A stretch of DNA of 64,000 bases from Clostridia bacterium (GTDB taxonomy: Bacteria; Bacillota; Clostridia; Christensenellales; UBA1242). The stretch lies in NCBI GenBank assembly GCA_900767835.1, contig CAAGAO010000018.1:5408-69407 (forward strand), in the 5' to 3' direction. Within the stretch, counting starts at the first letter, position 1. Every line of letters starts with the position of its first letter. Positions 1 through 8,419 of the stretch are shown piece after piece. Position numbers and translations under genes: made by a program. Below the pieces are notes generated by a model. The model had not been told where the DNA came from. It saw only the letters and a list, made by a program, of their open reading frames with translations, and did not search any database.

Positions 1-1310
1 ACTATACCGACCAAATTTTAACAAAGGTATATTTGCATCTATATCCTAACGCATTTAAAGAGGGAAACAAAGCAAAAGTTGTAAGTTTGGCAAATGAGAT
101 TAAAGCATATCCAAATGGCAAAAGTTATGGAGAGATTAATATTGAAAGTGTGAATTCTGGCGAAACCTCTTTATCATATGAAATTGGTGGAGAAGATGAA
201 AATATACTTATTATAGATATGGGGCAAGAATTATATCCGCAAGATACTTTTGTGTTTGAAATAGGTTTTTCTACAATACTTGCAAACATTAACCATCGCT
301 TAGGTTATGGTAATAATACAATAAATCTTTGCAATTATTATCCTATTTTGTGCGTGTATAACAATGGCGAGTATATGACCGATTTGTATCATTCAAATGG
401 TGACCCTTTTTACAGCAAAATTGCAAACTATAGTGTTGAAATAACATATCCTAAAAACTACACTTTAGCAAGTTCAGGTGTGCAAACAATTAAAGATGAT
501 GGCAATTTGTCGGTCGCAAAAATCAATGCAGAAAAAGTCCGCGATTTTGCAATGGTCCTTTCTGAAAAATATACCACAATGTGCGATACTTACGGTTCGA
601 CCAAGTTATATTATTATTACTACAATGATTCATCTCCAACCGAAACAATGCAAGTTGTTAAAAAAGTTTTAGATATGAATAAAAAATATGGCAATTACCC
701 ATATGCAACACTTTCTGTTTGTGAAGCAAATTTTGTTCATGGCGGAATGGAATATCCAAATATTGTGCTAATTAGTGATGATTTGAATGATGGTGAAACA
801 TATAAAAATGTTGTTGTTCACGAACTTTGTCATCAATGGTGGTATGGTCTGGTAGGTAATAATCAATATTTATATGGCTTTTTAGATGAGGGCTTGACCG
901 ATTTTAATACGGCATTATTTTATGACATATATCCAGAATATAATCATTCTAGCAAGGAAATTTTTGCTAATGCAGAAAAATCATATACAAACTTTGTAAA
1001 GGTGTATAGTGATGTTGTTCCCGATTTTTCTACAAAAATGATTAGAAAACTTAATGAGTTTTCAACTGAAAGCGAATATACATATATTGCATATGTAAAG
1101 GGAATGCTTATGTTCTCTAATTTAAACGATTTACTTGGTACAAAAAAAATGACTAAATGTTTAAAATATTACTTTGAATGTAATAAATTCAAAGAGGCGA
1201 CTCCACAAGATTTAGTAGACGCATTTACAAAAGCAGGTAGTAAAGATTTGGAAAGTTTTTTTGATTCTTGGTTTAATGGGAAAGTTAGTATTGTTCAAGT
1301 AAAAAATTAA
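1..1310 (+). CDS. M1 family (gluzincin) metallopeptidase, 5' end outside window
   Basis: Zinc aminopeptidase that removes N-terminal residues from peptides. The frame is open from base 3, so the gene is cut by the window edge; the TTG at 33 is not a credible start because family-like sequence continues upstream of it. A GGMEYP motif matches the GAMEN-type substrate-binding loop of the M1 family. It is followed by HELCH, the HEXXH zinc site at bases 819-833, and exactly 18 residues later by the third zinc ligand Glu in LDEGLTDF. The remaining C-terminal part is short, so this looks like a compact bacterial M1 peptidase rather than a full four-domain PepN. Whether it is exported cannot be judged without the N-terminus. 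It ends upstream of a hairpin terminator. Family assignment is firm; substrate is unknown. Confidence 0.9.
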   Translation, partial: YTDQILTKVYLHLYPNAFKEGNKAKVVSLANEIKAYPNGKSYGEINIESVNSGETSLSYEIGGEDENILIIDMGQELYPQDTFVFEIGFSTILANINHRLGYGNNTINLCNYYPILCVYNNGEYMTDLYHSNGDPFYSKIANYSVEITYPKNYTLASSGVQTIKDDGNLSVAKINAEKVRDFAMVLSEKYTTMCDTYGSTKLYYYYYNDSSPTETMQVVKKVLDMNKKYGNYPYATLSVCEANFVHGGMEYPNIVLISDDLNDGETYKNVVVHELCHQWWYGLVGNNQYLYGFLDEGLTDFNTALFYDIYPEYNHSSKEIFANAEKSYTNFVKVYSDVVPDFSTKMIRKLNEFSTESEYTYIAYVKGMLMFSNLNDLLGTKKMTKCLKYYFECNKFKEATPQDLVDAFTKAGSKDLESFFDSWFNGKVSIVQVKN

Positions 1311-1408
1311 ATAATAGAAAATTATTTTGTCTTTAGAATATATTTAGATTTTAAATGTGTAATTCTATAAAATTTATTTATCCATTTTAAGTTAATATAA
1401 TTTTAAGT

Positions 1409-1450
1409 GAAAGAATGCTTTTTGTTAATAGATATTCTTTCTCTTTTTTT
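1409..1450 (+). terminator. Rho-independent terminator after the M1 peptidase
   Basis: GAAAGAAT at 1409-1416 pairs with ATTCTTTC at 1434-1441, followed directly by a run of T. It separates the peptidase from the GlmU-like gene. Confidence 0.6.
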
Positions 1451-1458
1451 TGCTTTTG

Positions 1459-1487
1459 TTGACAATAAATTTGCGAGTTGTTAAAAT
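1459..1487 (+). promoter_or_regulatory. Sigma-A-type promoter of the GlmU-like/pth/mfd operon
   Basis: TTGACA at 1459-1464, a 17-base spacer, then TAAAAT at 1482-1487. The start codon begins only 7 bases after the -10 box, so the predicted transcript would start at or within a base of the ATG. Confidence 0.7.
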
Positions 1488-1493
1488 AGAAGT

Positions 1494-2237
1494 ATGGAAA
1501 ATAAAGATATACTTTTTGTGGTGCTACTTTATAAAAACGAGAATTTTCAAGTTAGAGCACCTTATGATTTAGAAATTTTAGGCAAAAAAATGTGGCAATG
1601 GGTTTCGATGGCGGGGGAAGGTTTTGATGTTAAGACAACACCTTGCACAAAAGATAGCGATGTTGTAAAACTTGTAAAACCATATTTAAGAGAGCAACAT
1701 CAATATGTTGTTGTGCTTTATAGTGATACTCCGTTAATATCAAAAGCAAATGTGAACGAAATTTTGGATTATTTTAGATATCATAATTTAAATGTATTAA
1801 AATTAAAACGAGGATATGTTTTTGATGCAGATTATTTAAAATCTTGCGAAGGAATTATGGCGACTGAAAACAAACTTTTTGATGGCGATGAGTTTGAACC
1901 TATTGATAGTTATGAAAAATTGTACGAAGTAACTAAAAAATTACAAAAATCAATTCTAGATTTTCACATACTTAACGGGATTCAAATTCTAGATAAAGAT
2001 ACAACATACATTGATGCAGATGTCGTCATAGAAAAAGGTTGTGTGATTTACCCTAATAATAATATAAAAGGCAATTCATACTTAGACGAAAATGTAGTTT
2101 TAGAACCAAACAATATTATTAAAGATAGTATAATATCCAAAAATGTAATTGTAAGAAGTTCATATGTATCAAATAGTCGAATAAATGAAAATGTTATTGT
2201 CGGACCTTTTGAAGCGGTGATTGATAAAAATGTGTAA
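1494..2237 (+). CDS. GlmU-like protein, degenerate and C-terminally short
   Basis: Relative of the bifunctional UDP-GlcNAc enzyme GlmU, but only 247 residues against about 450. The N-terminal half keeps traces of the nucleotidyltransferase fold, such as VVVLYSDTPLIS, which matches the GlmU VVLxGDxPLI segment. The catalytic glycine-rich LAAGxGTRM loop is absent from the N-terminus. From about residue 157 the sequence follows the GlmU linker and first left-handed beta-helix coils (NGIQILDKDTTYIDADV, then GPFEAVI) and stops, so the acetyltransferase active site is missing. It sits directly before pth and mfd, the usual place of glmU in Firmicutes. The ATG lacks a clear ribosome binding site. I infer a former glmU that has lost catalysis and perhaps keeps a structural or regulatory role. 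Confidence 0.7.
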   Translation: MENKDILFVVLLYKNENFQVRAPYDLEILGKKMWQWVSMAGEGFDVKTTPCTKDSDVVKLVKPYLREQHQYVVVLYSDTPLISKANVNEILDYFRYHNLNVLKLKRGYVFDADYLKSCEGIMATENKLFDGDEFEPIDSYEKLYEVTKKLQKSILDFHILNGIQILDKDTTYIDADVVIEKGCVIYPNNNIKGNSYLDENVVLEPNNIIKDSIISKNVIVRSSYVSNSRINENVIVGPFEAVIDKNV

Positions 2238-2250
2238 AAAGAAGGTAAAT

Positions 2251-2778
2251 ATGAAATTAATTGTAGGTCTGGGCAATATTGATAGAAAATATGATAAAAC
2301 ATATCATAATGTTGGCTTTAGAGCCATTGACCATTTTGCCGAAATGTTAGGGGCACACTTTACCAAAACTATGTGTGATGCAGTTTTGGCTGAAAGTTAT
2401 TATAATGGACAAAAATTGCTTTTAATAAAACCAACAACATATATGAATTTAAGCGGTATTGCAGTAAGAGAGTTTTGCCAAAAGTTTAAAATTGATATAA
2501 AAGATGTCTATGTCTTTGTTGATGATATTGATTTGCCTCTTGGTAAAATTCGTTACCGTGAGTCTGGTAGCGGTGGTACGCATAATGGATTAAAAAGCAT
2601 AGTTAATGAAACTGGTTCTCTTGATTTTAAACGTTTTAAAATTGGCATTGGTAGAGATGAAAAGTTTGAAAATTTAGCCGATTTTGTGTTAAGCAAAATA
2701 CCACAAGAAAAACTAGAAATTATTGATGGCGAAATTGATGAAGCATGTAAAATGCTAATAAAAATGCTAGATGTATAA
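2251..2778 (+). CDS. pth: Peptidyl-tRNA hydrolase
   Basis: Releases tRNA from peptidyl-tRNA dropped by stalled ribosomes; cytoplasmic. The start is the ATG at 2251, preceded by GAAGG, because the family begins MKLIVGLGN; an upstream in-frame ATG at 2221 would overlap the preceding gene. Family landmarks are visible: the N-terminal GLGN, the catalytic histidine in YHNVGF, and the conserved DDIDLPLGKIR segment followed by GSGGTHNGLKSI. The length of 175 residues is slightly short of the usual 185-195 but the core is complete. It lies 13 bases after the GlmU-like gene and 33 bases before mfd, the classical Firmicutes order. Confidence 0.97.
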   Translation: MKLIVGLGNIDRKYDKTYHNVGFRAIDHFAEMLGAHFTKTMCDAVLAESYYNGQKLLLIKPTTYMNLSGIAVREFCQKFKIDIKDVYVFVDDIDLPLGKIRYRESGSGGTHNGLKSIVNETGSLDFKRFKIGIGRDEKFENLADFVLSKIPQEKLEIIDGEIDEACKMLIKMLDV

Positions 2779-2811
2779 AAACAATTAAAATGTTGTGTAA
2801 AAGGATATAGT

Positions 2812-5800
2812 TTGGAAGTTTTAGATACAATTATAAGTAAAGTAGGAATATTAAACAAAATGAGTGAGAGTGTGAAAACAAATCTCACTTTTTGTGTTAA
2901 TGGTGCATTTATTGGCGAAAAAGTTTTAAGCATATATAATTTATCAAAAGAAAACAAAGTTGTTTTTGTTGCAAGTGACCAGATTGAATATTTGGAAGTA
3001 AAAGAGTCTTTGGAAAATTTAAAAGTTGACTTTGCTTGCATATCTACAGACTTAACCCCGCCTACTTTTTCATATGTTAAAAATGAATTATGGCAAGCAG
3101 AAACAATAAGTAATCTATATAATTTTGCATATAATTCTTGCAATATATTATTAATTAATTCACATACTTTATTATATAAATTTCATAGTAAATTAAATAA
3201 AAATAATTATTTAAAATTAAATATTAAACAAAAAATAAATATGCAAGAAATTATTAATAATTTAATTTTAAATGGTTATAAAAAATGCCAAAAAATAGAA
3301 AAAATTGGCGATTTTACGGTAAAAGGCGACATATTAGATGTATATTTGAATAATTATATAAGTCCAATTAGGATTGATTTTTTTGATGATGAAATTGATA
3401 ATATTTATGAATATGATTTATCAGAAATGCAAAAAACAAACACATTAAATGAACTAATTATTTTGCCAAATAAAATGTATAATTTTAATGACTACCAAAA
3501 GCAACAAATTTTAGCAAATCTTAAAACCGCAATAGTTGGCACAAATATTAATGGAGATGCTCTTGTTAAAATTCATACTTTAATTAGTCAAATAACAAAC
3601 GGAATTTTAGATGGTGTTATTGATAGCGATATAGATTTTGTTTTGCCTTTTGTAAAAGAAGAATATCATTTATATGAACTTTTGCCAGAAGCAAAATTTA
3701 TTATTTCATCTCCAAAACGAATTTATGACGACTTGCAAGATGAATACAAAAGTGTGTCCGCAAGTATTTACGATTTTGTGCAAAGCGGAGAACTTTTGTT
3801 AGAGCATCAAAACTTTTATTTTTCAATAGAACAAGCCTTAAATTTTAAGCCAGCAATAGTTTTTTCAAATAGCACACAAAACATTTTTAGGTGTGACATA
3901 ACTGATAATTTAAGAACTATAGGTGCAAGAAATTATGTCTTTGACTATAAGTCGATGCTAAACGATTTGTTTATTTATGAAAGGTCAAACTATAAAATAA
4001 TTATGTTCGCTGGCAACAAACAGTCAAAACAAACCATAGGCGAATTTTTAACCAAATACAACATTTTCTATAGTGATGAATTAAAAAATAATAGTAAATT
4101 TCAAGTTATAATATCTGAAGAAAAATTTAACAAGTCTTGTAGTTTTTTAGATGCAGGTATAATAATTTTTGGTACTGATGACCTAATTAAAAAAACAGCA
4201 AGTCAAGTTAAAAATTTATCGTCAAAGAACAAAAAACGAAATGCTTTTTATTTGCCAAAAGTGGGCGAATATGTTGTGCATACCACACATGGCATAGGTA
4301 AATGTGTTGCCCTAACAAAAATGAATTTAAACGGCACCGAAAAGGACTATTTTGTAATTGAATATGCTGGCGGAGATAAGTTGTATTTACCAAGCGAGCA
4401 AGCAGATTTAATATCAGCCTATATGGGTGGAGAAGCCGAGCCAAAACTACACAAAATAGGTGGCGAACAATTTGCAAAAATTAAAGAAAAAGTAAAGCAA
4501 AGTGTATCAAAACTTGCCATAGATTTGTTAGATATTTATGCAAAAAGAGAAAAGAGTAAAGGTTTTGTTTATTCTCCAGACAATTATTTATATAATGCTT
4601 TTGAAAATGCTTTTCCTTACTTGGAAACCGAAGACCAACTTTCTGCCATTGCCGATATTAAAAAGGATATGGAGAGTCCACGAATAATGGATAGATTAAT
4701 TTGTGGTGATGTTGGTTATGGTAAAACCGAAGTTGCACTCAGGGCAATATATAAGGCGGTTTTAGATGGCAAACAAGTGGCATTTCTTTGTCCTACAACT
4801 ATTCTTTCAGAACAACATTATCACACTTGCCAAGAACGTTTTAAGGACTTTATGGTAAATGTTCAAGTGCTTAATCGTTTTAAAACAAAGGCTCAGCAAG
4901 AGCAAATTTTAAAAGATACTATTTCGGGGAAAGTTGATGTTTTGGTAGGCACTCATAGACTATTATCAAATGATGTTGTTTTTAAAGATTTGAGTTTACT
5001 TGTTTTAGATGAAGAACAACGTTTTGGTGTGGGCGATAAAGAAAAGATAAAAGACTTAAAAAAGAATATTGATGTTTTAACACTTTCTGCTACGCCAATT
5101 CCACGGACTTTAAATATGGCACTAACAGGCATACGTGATATATCTATAATAGAAACTCCACCAAAAGAAAGAATAGCGGTTAAAACCTATGTTGCTGAAG
5201 AAAGCGACACTTTAATTTTAGATGCGTGCAAAAGAGAAATTGCTCGAGGTGGACAAGTACTTTATGTGTTTAATCGCGTTGAACATATATATGAGCAAGC
5301 AAAAAGATTACAAGAATTAATGCCAAGTGCCCGCATTGGTGTTGCTCATGGACAAATGCCAGAAAAATTATTAGAAGAAACCATTTTAAACTTATACAAT
5401 GGCGAGTATGACATTTTGGTTGCAACAACATTGATTGAAAGTGGTACAGATTTACCGCTTGCAAACACCTTAATTGTAATTGATGCTGATAGGTTAGGGC
5501 TTAGCGAACTATATCAACTCCGCGGAAGAATTGGCAGAAGTAATCGCACTGCCTATGCATATTTTACTTATAACCCAAGCAAACTTTTAACTCAAGATGC
5601 ATATAAGCGTCTTGATGCAATAATGGAATATACTGAACTAGGCAGTGGTTTTAAAATTGCAATGCGAGATTTAGAAATTCGAGGTGCAGGCAATATTTTA
5701 GGCAAAGAACAGCATGGACATATGGAGAAAGTTGGTTATGATATGTATTGTAAACTCCTAGAAGATGCAGTTAAGGAACTAAAAGGCGAAAAAATCAAAC

Positions 5801-6255
5801 AAATTCAACCAATTAAAATGGATATTGCAATTTCAGCAAACTTGCCAGAAGATTATGTTAACGGGGAAGATGAAAGAATTAATTTGTATTCAAAAATTAG
5901 CACAATTTCAACCGATAAAGAGTTTGAGCAAATTGAAAACCAATTAAAAGAATCATATGGCAAGCCACCAAAAGAAGCAATAAATTTATTAAAAATAGCA
6001 TATTTAAAGAATATTTGCGTAAATTTAGGTGTAAAAAGAGTTTTAATTAATGCAAATGCTTGTAAACTATATCTATATAAAATTAAAGAAATTATGCCAG
6101 AAGGTTTAGCAAAAGAATTATCAAATCATAAAAATGGAGCACTATCTTTTGAAGATACTCCAGTTGTATCTTTTGATATGGGTATTTCCACAACAGAGCA
6201 AAAACTAGACTTTATGCTAGCCTTCTGTAAGAAGTCACAAGGTGGTAAGGTTTAA
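2812..6255 (+). CDS. mfd: Transcription-repair coupling factor
   Basis: DNA translocase that removes RNA polymerase stalled at lesions and recruits UvrA. The 1147 residues match the usual Mfd length. The N-terminal UvrB-like and linker regions are divergent. The RNA polymerase-interacting domain follows (around VGEYVVHTTHGIGKC), then the RecG-like helicase core with Walker A GDVGYGKT at residues 632-639, the DEEQ box at 733-736 and SATPIPRTL. Next come the TRG-type region including QLRGRIGRS and the C-terminal D7 region. The start is a TTG at 2812 with AAAGGA upstream. It forms an operon with pth and is followed by a strong terminator. Confidence 0.97.
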   Translation: MEVLDTIISKVGILNKMSESVKTNLTFCVNGAFIGEKVLSIYNLSKENKVVFVASDQIEYLEVKESLENLKVDFACISTDLTPPTFSYVKNELWQAETISNLYNFAYNSCNILLINSHTLLYKFHSKLNKNNYLKLNIKQKINMQEIINNLILNGYKKCQKIEKIGDFTVKGDILDVYLNNYISPIRIDFFDDEIDNIYEYDLSEMQKTNTLNELIILPNKMYNFNDYQKQQILANLKTAIVGTNINGDALVKIHTLISQITNGILDGVIDSDIDFVLPFVKEEYHLYELLPEAKFIISSPKRIYDDLQDEYKSVSASIYDFVQSGELLLEHQNFYFSIEQALNFKPAIVFSNSTQNIFRCDITDNLRTIGARNYVFDYKSMLNDLFIYERSNYKIIMFAGNKQSKQTIGEFLTKYNIFYSDELKNNSKFQVIISEEKFNKSCSFLDAGIIIFGTDDLIKKTASQVKNLSSKNKKRNAFYLPKVGEYVVHTTHGIGKCVALTKMNLNGTEKDYFVIEYAGGDKLYLPSEQADLISAYMGGEAEPKLHKIGGEQFAKIKEKVKQSVSKLAIDLLDIYAKREKSKGFVYSPDNYLYNAFENAFPYLETEDQLSAIADIKKDMESPRIMDRLICGDVGYGKTEVALRAIYKAVLDGKQVAFLCPTTILSEQHYHTCQERFKDFMVNVQVLNRFKTKAQQEQILKDTISGKVDVLVGTHRLLSNDVVFKDLSLLVLDEEQRFGVGDKEKIKDLKKNIDVLTLSATPIPRTLNMALTGIRDISIIETPPKERIAVKTYVAEESDTLILDACKREIARGGQVLYVFNRVEHIYEQAKRLQELMPSARIGVAHGQMPEKLLEETILNLYNGEYDILVATTLIESGTDLPLANTLIVIDADRLGLSELYQLRGRIGRSNRTAYAYFTYNPSKLLTQDAYKRLDAIMEYTELGSGFKIAMRDLEIRGAGNILGKEQHGHMEKVGYDMYCKLLEDAVKELKGEKIKQIQPIKMDIAISANLPEDYVNGEDERINLYSKISTISTDKEFEQIENQLKESYGKPPKEAINLLKIAYLKNICVNLGVKRVLINANACKLYLYKIKEIMPEGLAKELSNHKNGALSFEDTPVVSFDMGISTTEQKLDFMLAFCKKSQGGKV

Positions 6256-6290
6256 AATTAAGCACTCAATCACAATATAAATTTATAAAC

Positions 6291-6336
6291 AAAAAGCAAA
6301 ATCTTTAATTTAAAACAAGATTTTGCTTTTTTGCTT
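6291..6336 (+). terminator. Terminator after mfd
   Basis: AAAAGCAAAATCTT at 6292-6305 pairs perfectly with AAGATTTTGCTTTT at 6317-6330 and runs into T residues. The rest of the 330-base gap (6256-6585) holds a nested inverted repeat at 6361-6410 and the promoter of the next gene. Confidence 0.85.
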
Positions 6337-6456
6337 TACATTATTGATATTTTTGAAGTGCACAGAAGTATACAATAGATAAGTTATTGTAAAAACAACG
6401 AGATTCTGTGAAATACTACATATTAAATCTTGTTCAAATTTACTGTTTAATTTTGT

Positions 6457-6485
6457 TTGCAATTTTGTTTTGTATATTGTATAAT
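6457..6485 (+). promoter_or_regulatory. Sigma-A-type promoter of the PrsA-like gene
   Basis: TTGCAA at 6457-6462, 17-base spacer, perfect TATAAT at 6480-6485, about 95 bases before the GTG start. Confidence 0.7.
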
Positions 6486-6585
6486 ACAAAAGTTAAAATT
6501 GTATGCTTTGGCAAAATTTGGGCAAAAAATATATGGCACTTAAATTTTGCTTTTAAGTATTTGCTAAAAATATAGGAGTAAAAAC

Positions 6586-8310
6586 GTGAAAAATAAATTT
6601 AAAATAGTGGCTCTTTTGTTGGTCGCATGTATGGCATTTATGTTCGCTGGTTGTGATTTATTTTCTAAAAATTCGTCAGCATATTATAATCAAGTAGTTA
6701 TTAGTGTTGCTTATGGTGATGGAAGTAAAATTGAAATTAATAGAAAGGACTTTTTAACTGCATATAACAATTATGGTCAAAACTTAATTTCTCAATATAA
6801 TTATACAGAAGAAAAAGCAAAAAATGCAACCGTCGATGCTTTGGTTAATAGAAAAATTTTATTAAAAGAAGCAAAATCTGTTGCAAAAACTGCTGAAGGT
6901 TCATCTGTTGAACTTACCGACTTAGATAAAAAAGATTTAAGATATCAAACCTATGAATCTTTACTTTCTAATGCAAGAGATTATAAAGATGATATTAGAA
7001 ATGCATGGGGAGAAACAAAGGAAGATGAAATGAAAAAAGACACATCTTCAGATACAACAGTCTACACTCCATATGAGAAAAAAGCACGTCCAGTTTATGA
7101 TAAAGAAACCAAACAATATAGAATTGAATTAATTAAAGATGACACAACAAAAAGACCAAGCAAAATATTCAATAGTTTAGATGAAATTTATACCGCTTTT
7201 GTAAACGAAACAAAGAATAACAGTGAAGATAAATATGCAAGAGAAGAATATCGTAGATATGTTGCATCACTTCAAGCATCACAAAAAGTACTACAAACAA
7301 ACTATACAGAAGAAGAACTTGTTAAAAATGAAATTAAACGCATTTATGAAAATTTAGAAGATAACGAATACATTACAAAATACCAAGACTACAAGCAAGA
7401 AAATGGCGGTTATTCAACAATTACCGTTGCACAAGTTTTAGATAAGTATAAATCTATGATAAGTGTATCTAAATTCAAATATGAAAACGATTTAGATTCA
7501 TTTAATAGTGATATGTTAGAAAAACGCGAAAATGTAAACTATTTTGTAAATGATGATTATTTCTATGTTGCTCACATTTTAATTAAATTTAGTGATGAAC
7601 AACAAAAGGAGTATGATTCTCTAGAAAACTTAAGCAATAAAGGTCAAGGAGATATAATTTCTGCCGAACAATATGAAAAACAAAAAGATGCTTTATATTC
7701 AAGCATTAAAGCAAGTGTAAGAGATGCAGAAACGGGCGAAATTACCGCAACTGATACCGTCTTAGCTAAAGATGTATTAAAAGAAGTTCAAGTTGCACTA
7801 TCAAATGCAACAACAAAAGAAGCAAAAGATGAAGCATTTAGAAAATTAATGTATAAGTATAATGAAGATGGCGGAATTATGAATGCAAAATATCCATATG
7901 TTATTGGAGAAAACGATAGCAAAATGGTAGAAAATTTCACAAAAGCATCAAGAAAACTTAACGATAATGGCGAATATGGTGCAATTTCCGGTCTTGTTGA
8001 AAGCGAATATGGTTTGCATATTGTCTACTATATGGGCAAATGTGAAAATCCATACACAATACCAGCGGACAACAAAATTGATTTAAGAGATACTTACATT
8101 AAAGATGAAGGAACAGCACAAGAAAAACCATATAGTGATGTTTTAATGCTAGATGAATACAAACTAAACAACTTAAACAACAAGACATTATTTGATTTAA
8201 TTTTTGAAAATTTATCAAATGATAACTATAGCCAATTTGAAAGTATGAACTTAAATACAATGAAAAAAACTTATCAAATAAAAGTAACAGTGGTTAAAAA
8301 TTTGATTTAG
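6586..8310 (+). CDS. PrsA/SurA-like foldase lipoprotein
   Basis: Predicted extracytoplasmic peptidyl-prolyl isomerase or chaperone that helps exported proteins fold. The start is a GTG with AGGAG upstream. The N-terminus is a lipoprotein signal with lipobox FAGC, lipidated Cys at residue 23. A SurA_N-like helical region follows, in which each segment starts by pulling in the protein (NRKDFLTAYNNYG, VDALVNRKILLKEA). The C-terminal third holds parvulin-like pieces, YVAHILIKF at its start and SEYGLHIVYYMG at its end, separated by a long charged insert. At 574 residues it is much longer than the usual 290-350 of PrsA. It follows mfd, as PrsA-like genes often do in Clostridia. Isomerase activity is uncertain given the divergence. 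Confidence 0.75.
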   Translation: MKNKFKIVALLLVACMAFMFAGCDLFSKNSSAYYNQVVISVAYGDGSKIEINRKDFLTAYNNYGQNLISQYNYTEEKAKNATVDALVNRKILLKEAKSVAKTAEGSSVELTDLDKKDLRYQTYESLLSNARDYKDDIRNAWGETKEDEMKKDTSSDTTVYTPYEKKARPVYDKETKQYRIELIKDDTTKRPSKIFNSLDEIYTAFVNETKNNSEDKYAREEYRRYVASLQASQKVLQTNYTEEELVKNEIKRIYENLEDNEYITKYQDYKQENGGYSTITVAQVLDKYKSMISVSKFKYENDLDSFNSDMLEKRENVNYFVNDDYFYVAHILIKFSDEQQKEYDSLENLSNKGQGDIISAEQYEKQKDALYSSIKASVRDAETGEITATDTVLAKDVLKEVQVALSNATTKEAKDEAFRKLMYKYNEDGGIMNAKYPYVIGENDSKMVENFTKASRKLNDNGEYGAISGLVESEYGLHIVYYMGKCENPYTIPADNKIDLRDTYIKDEGTAQEKPYSDVLMLDEYKLNNLNNKTLFDLIFENLSNDNYSQFESMNLNTMKKTYQIKVTVVKNLI

Positions 8311-8360
8311 TGTTAAATATGCATTAAAAACAAAAATTTTACAATGTTTTAATAATAAAG

Positions 8361-8402
8361 ATACTTTGCGATAAAATATTTATTGCAAAGTATTTTATTT
8401 TG
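8361..8402 (+). terminator. Terminator after the PrsA-like gene
   Basis: ATACTTTGC at 8361-8369 pairs with GCAAAGTAT at 8385-8393, followed by a T-rich tail. Confidence 0.75.
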
Positions 8403-8419
8403 TGGTAATATTTAAATTG

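Noticed and set aside
2553..3143. 196-codon minus-strand open frame across pth and mfd
   Set aside because: Antisense to two clearly conserved genes; its sequence is a composition artefact.
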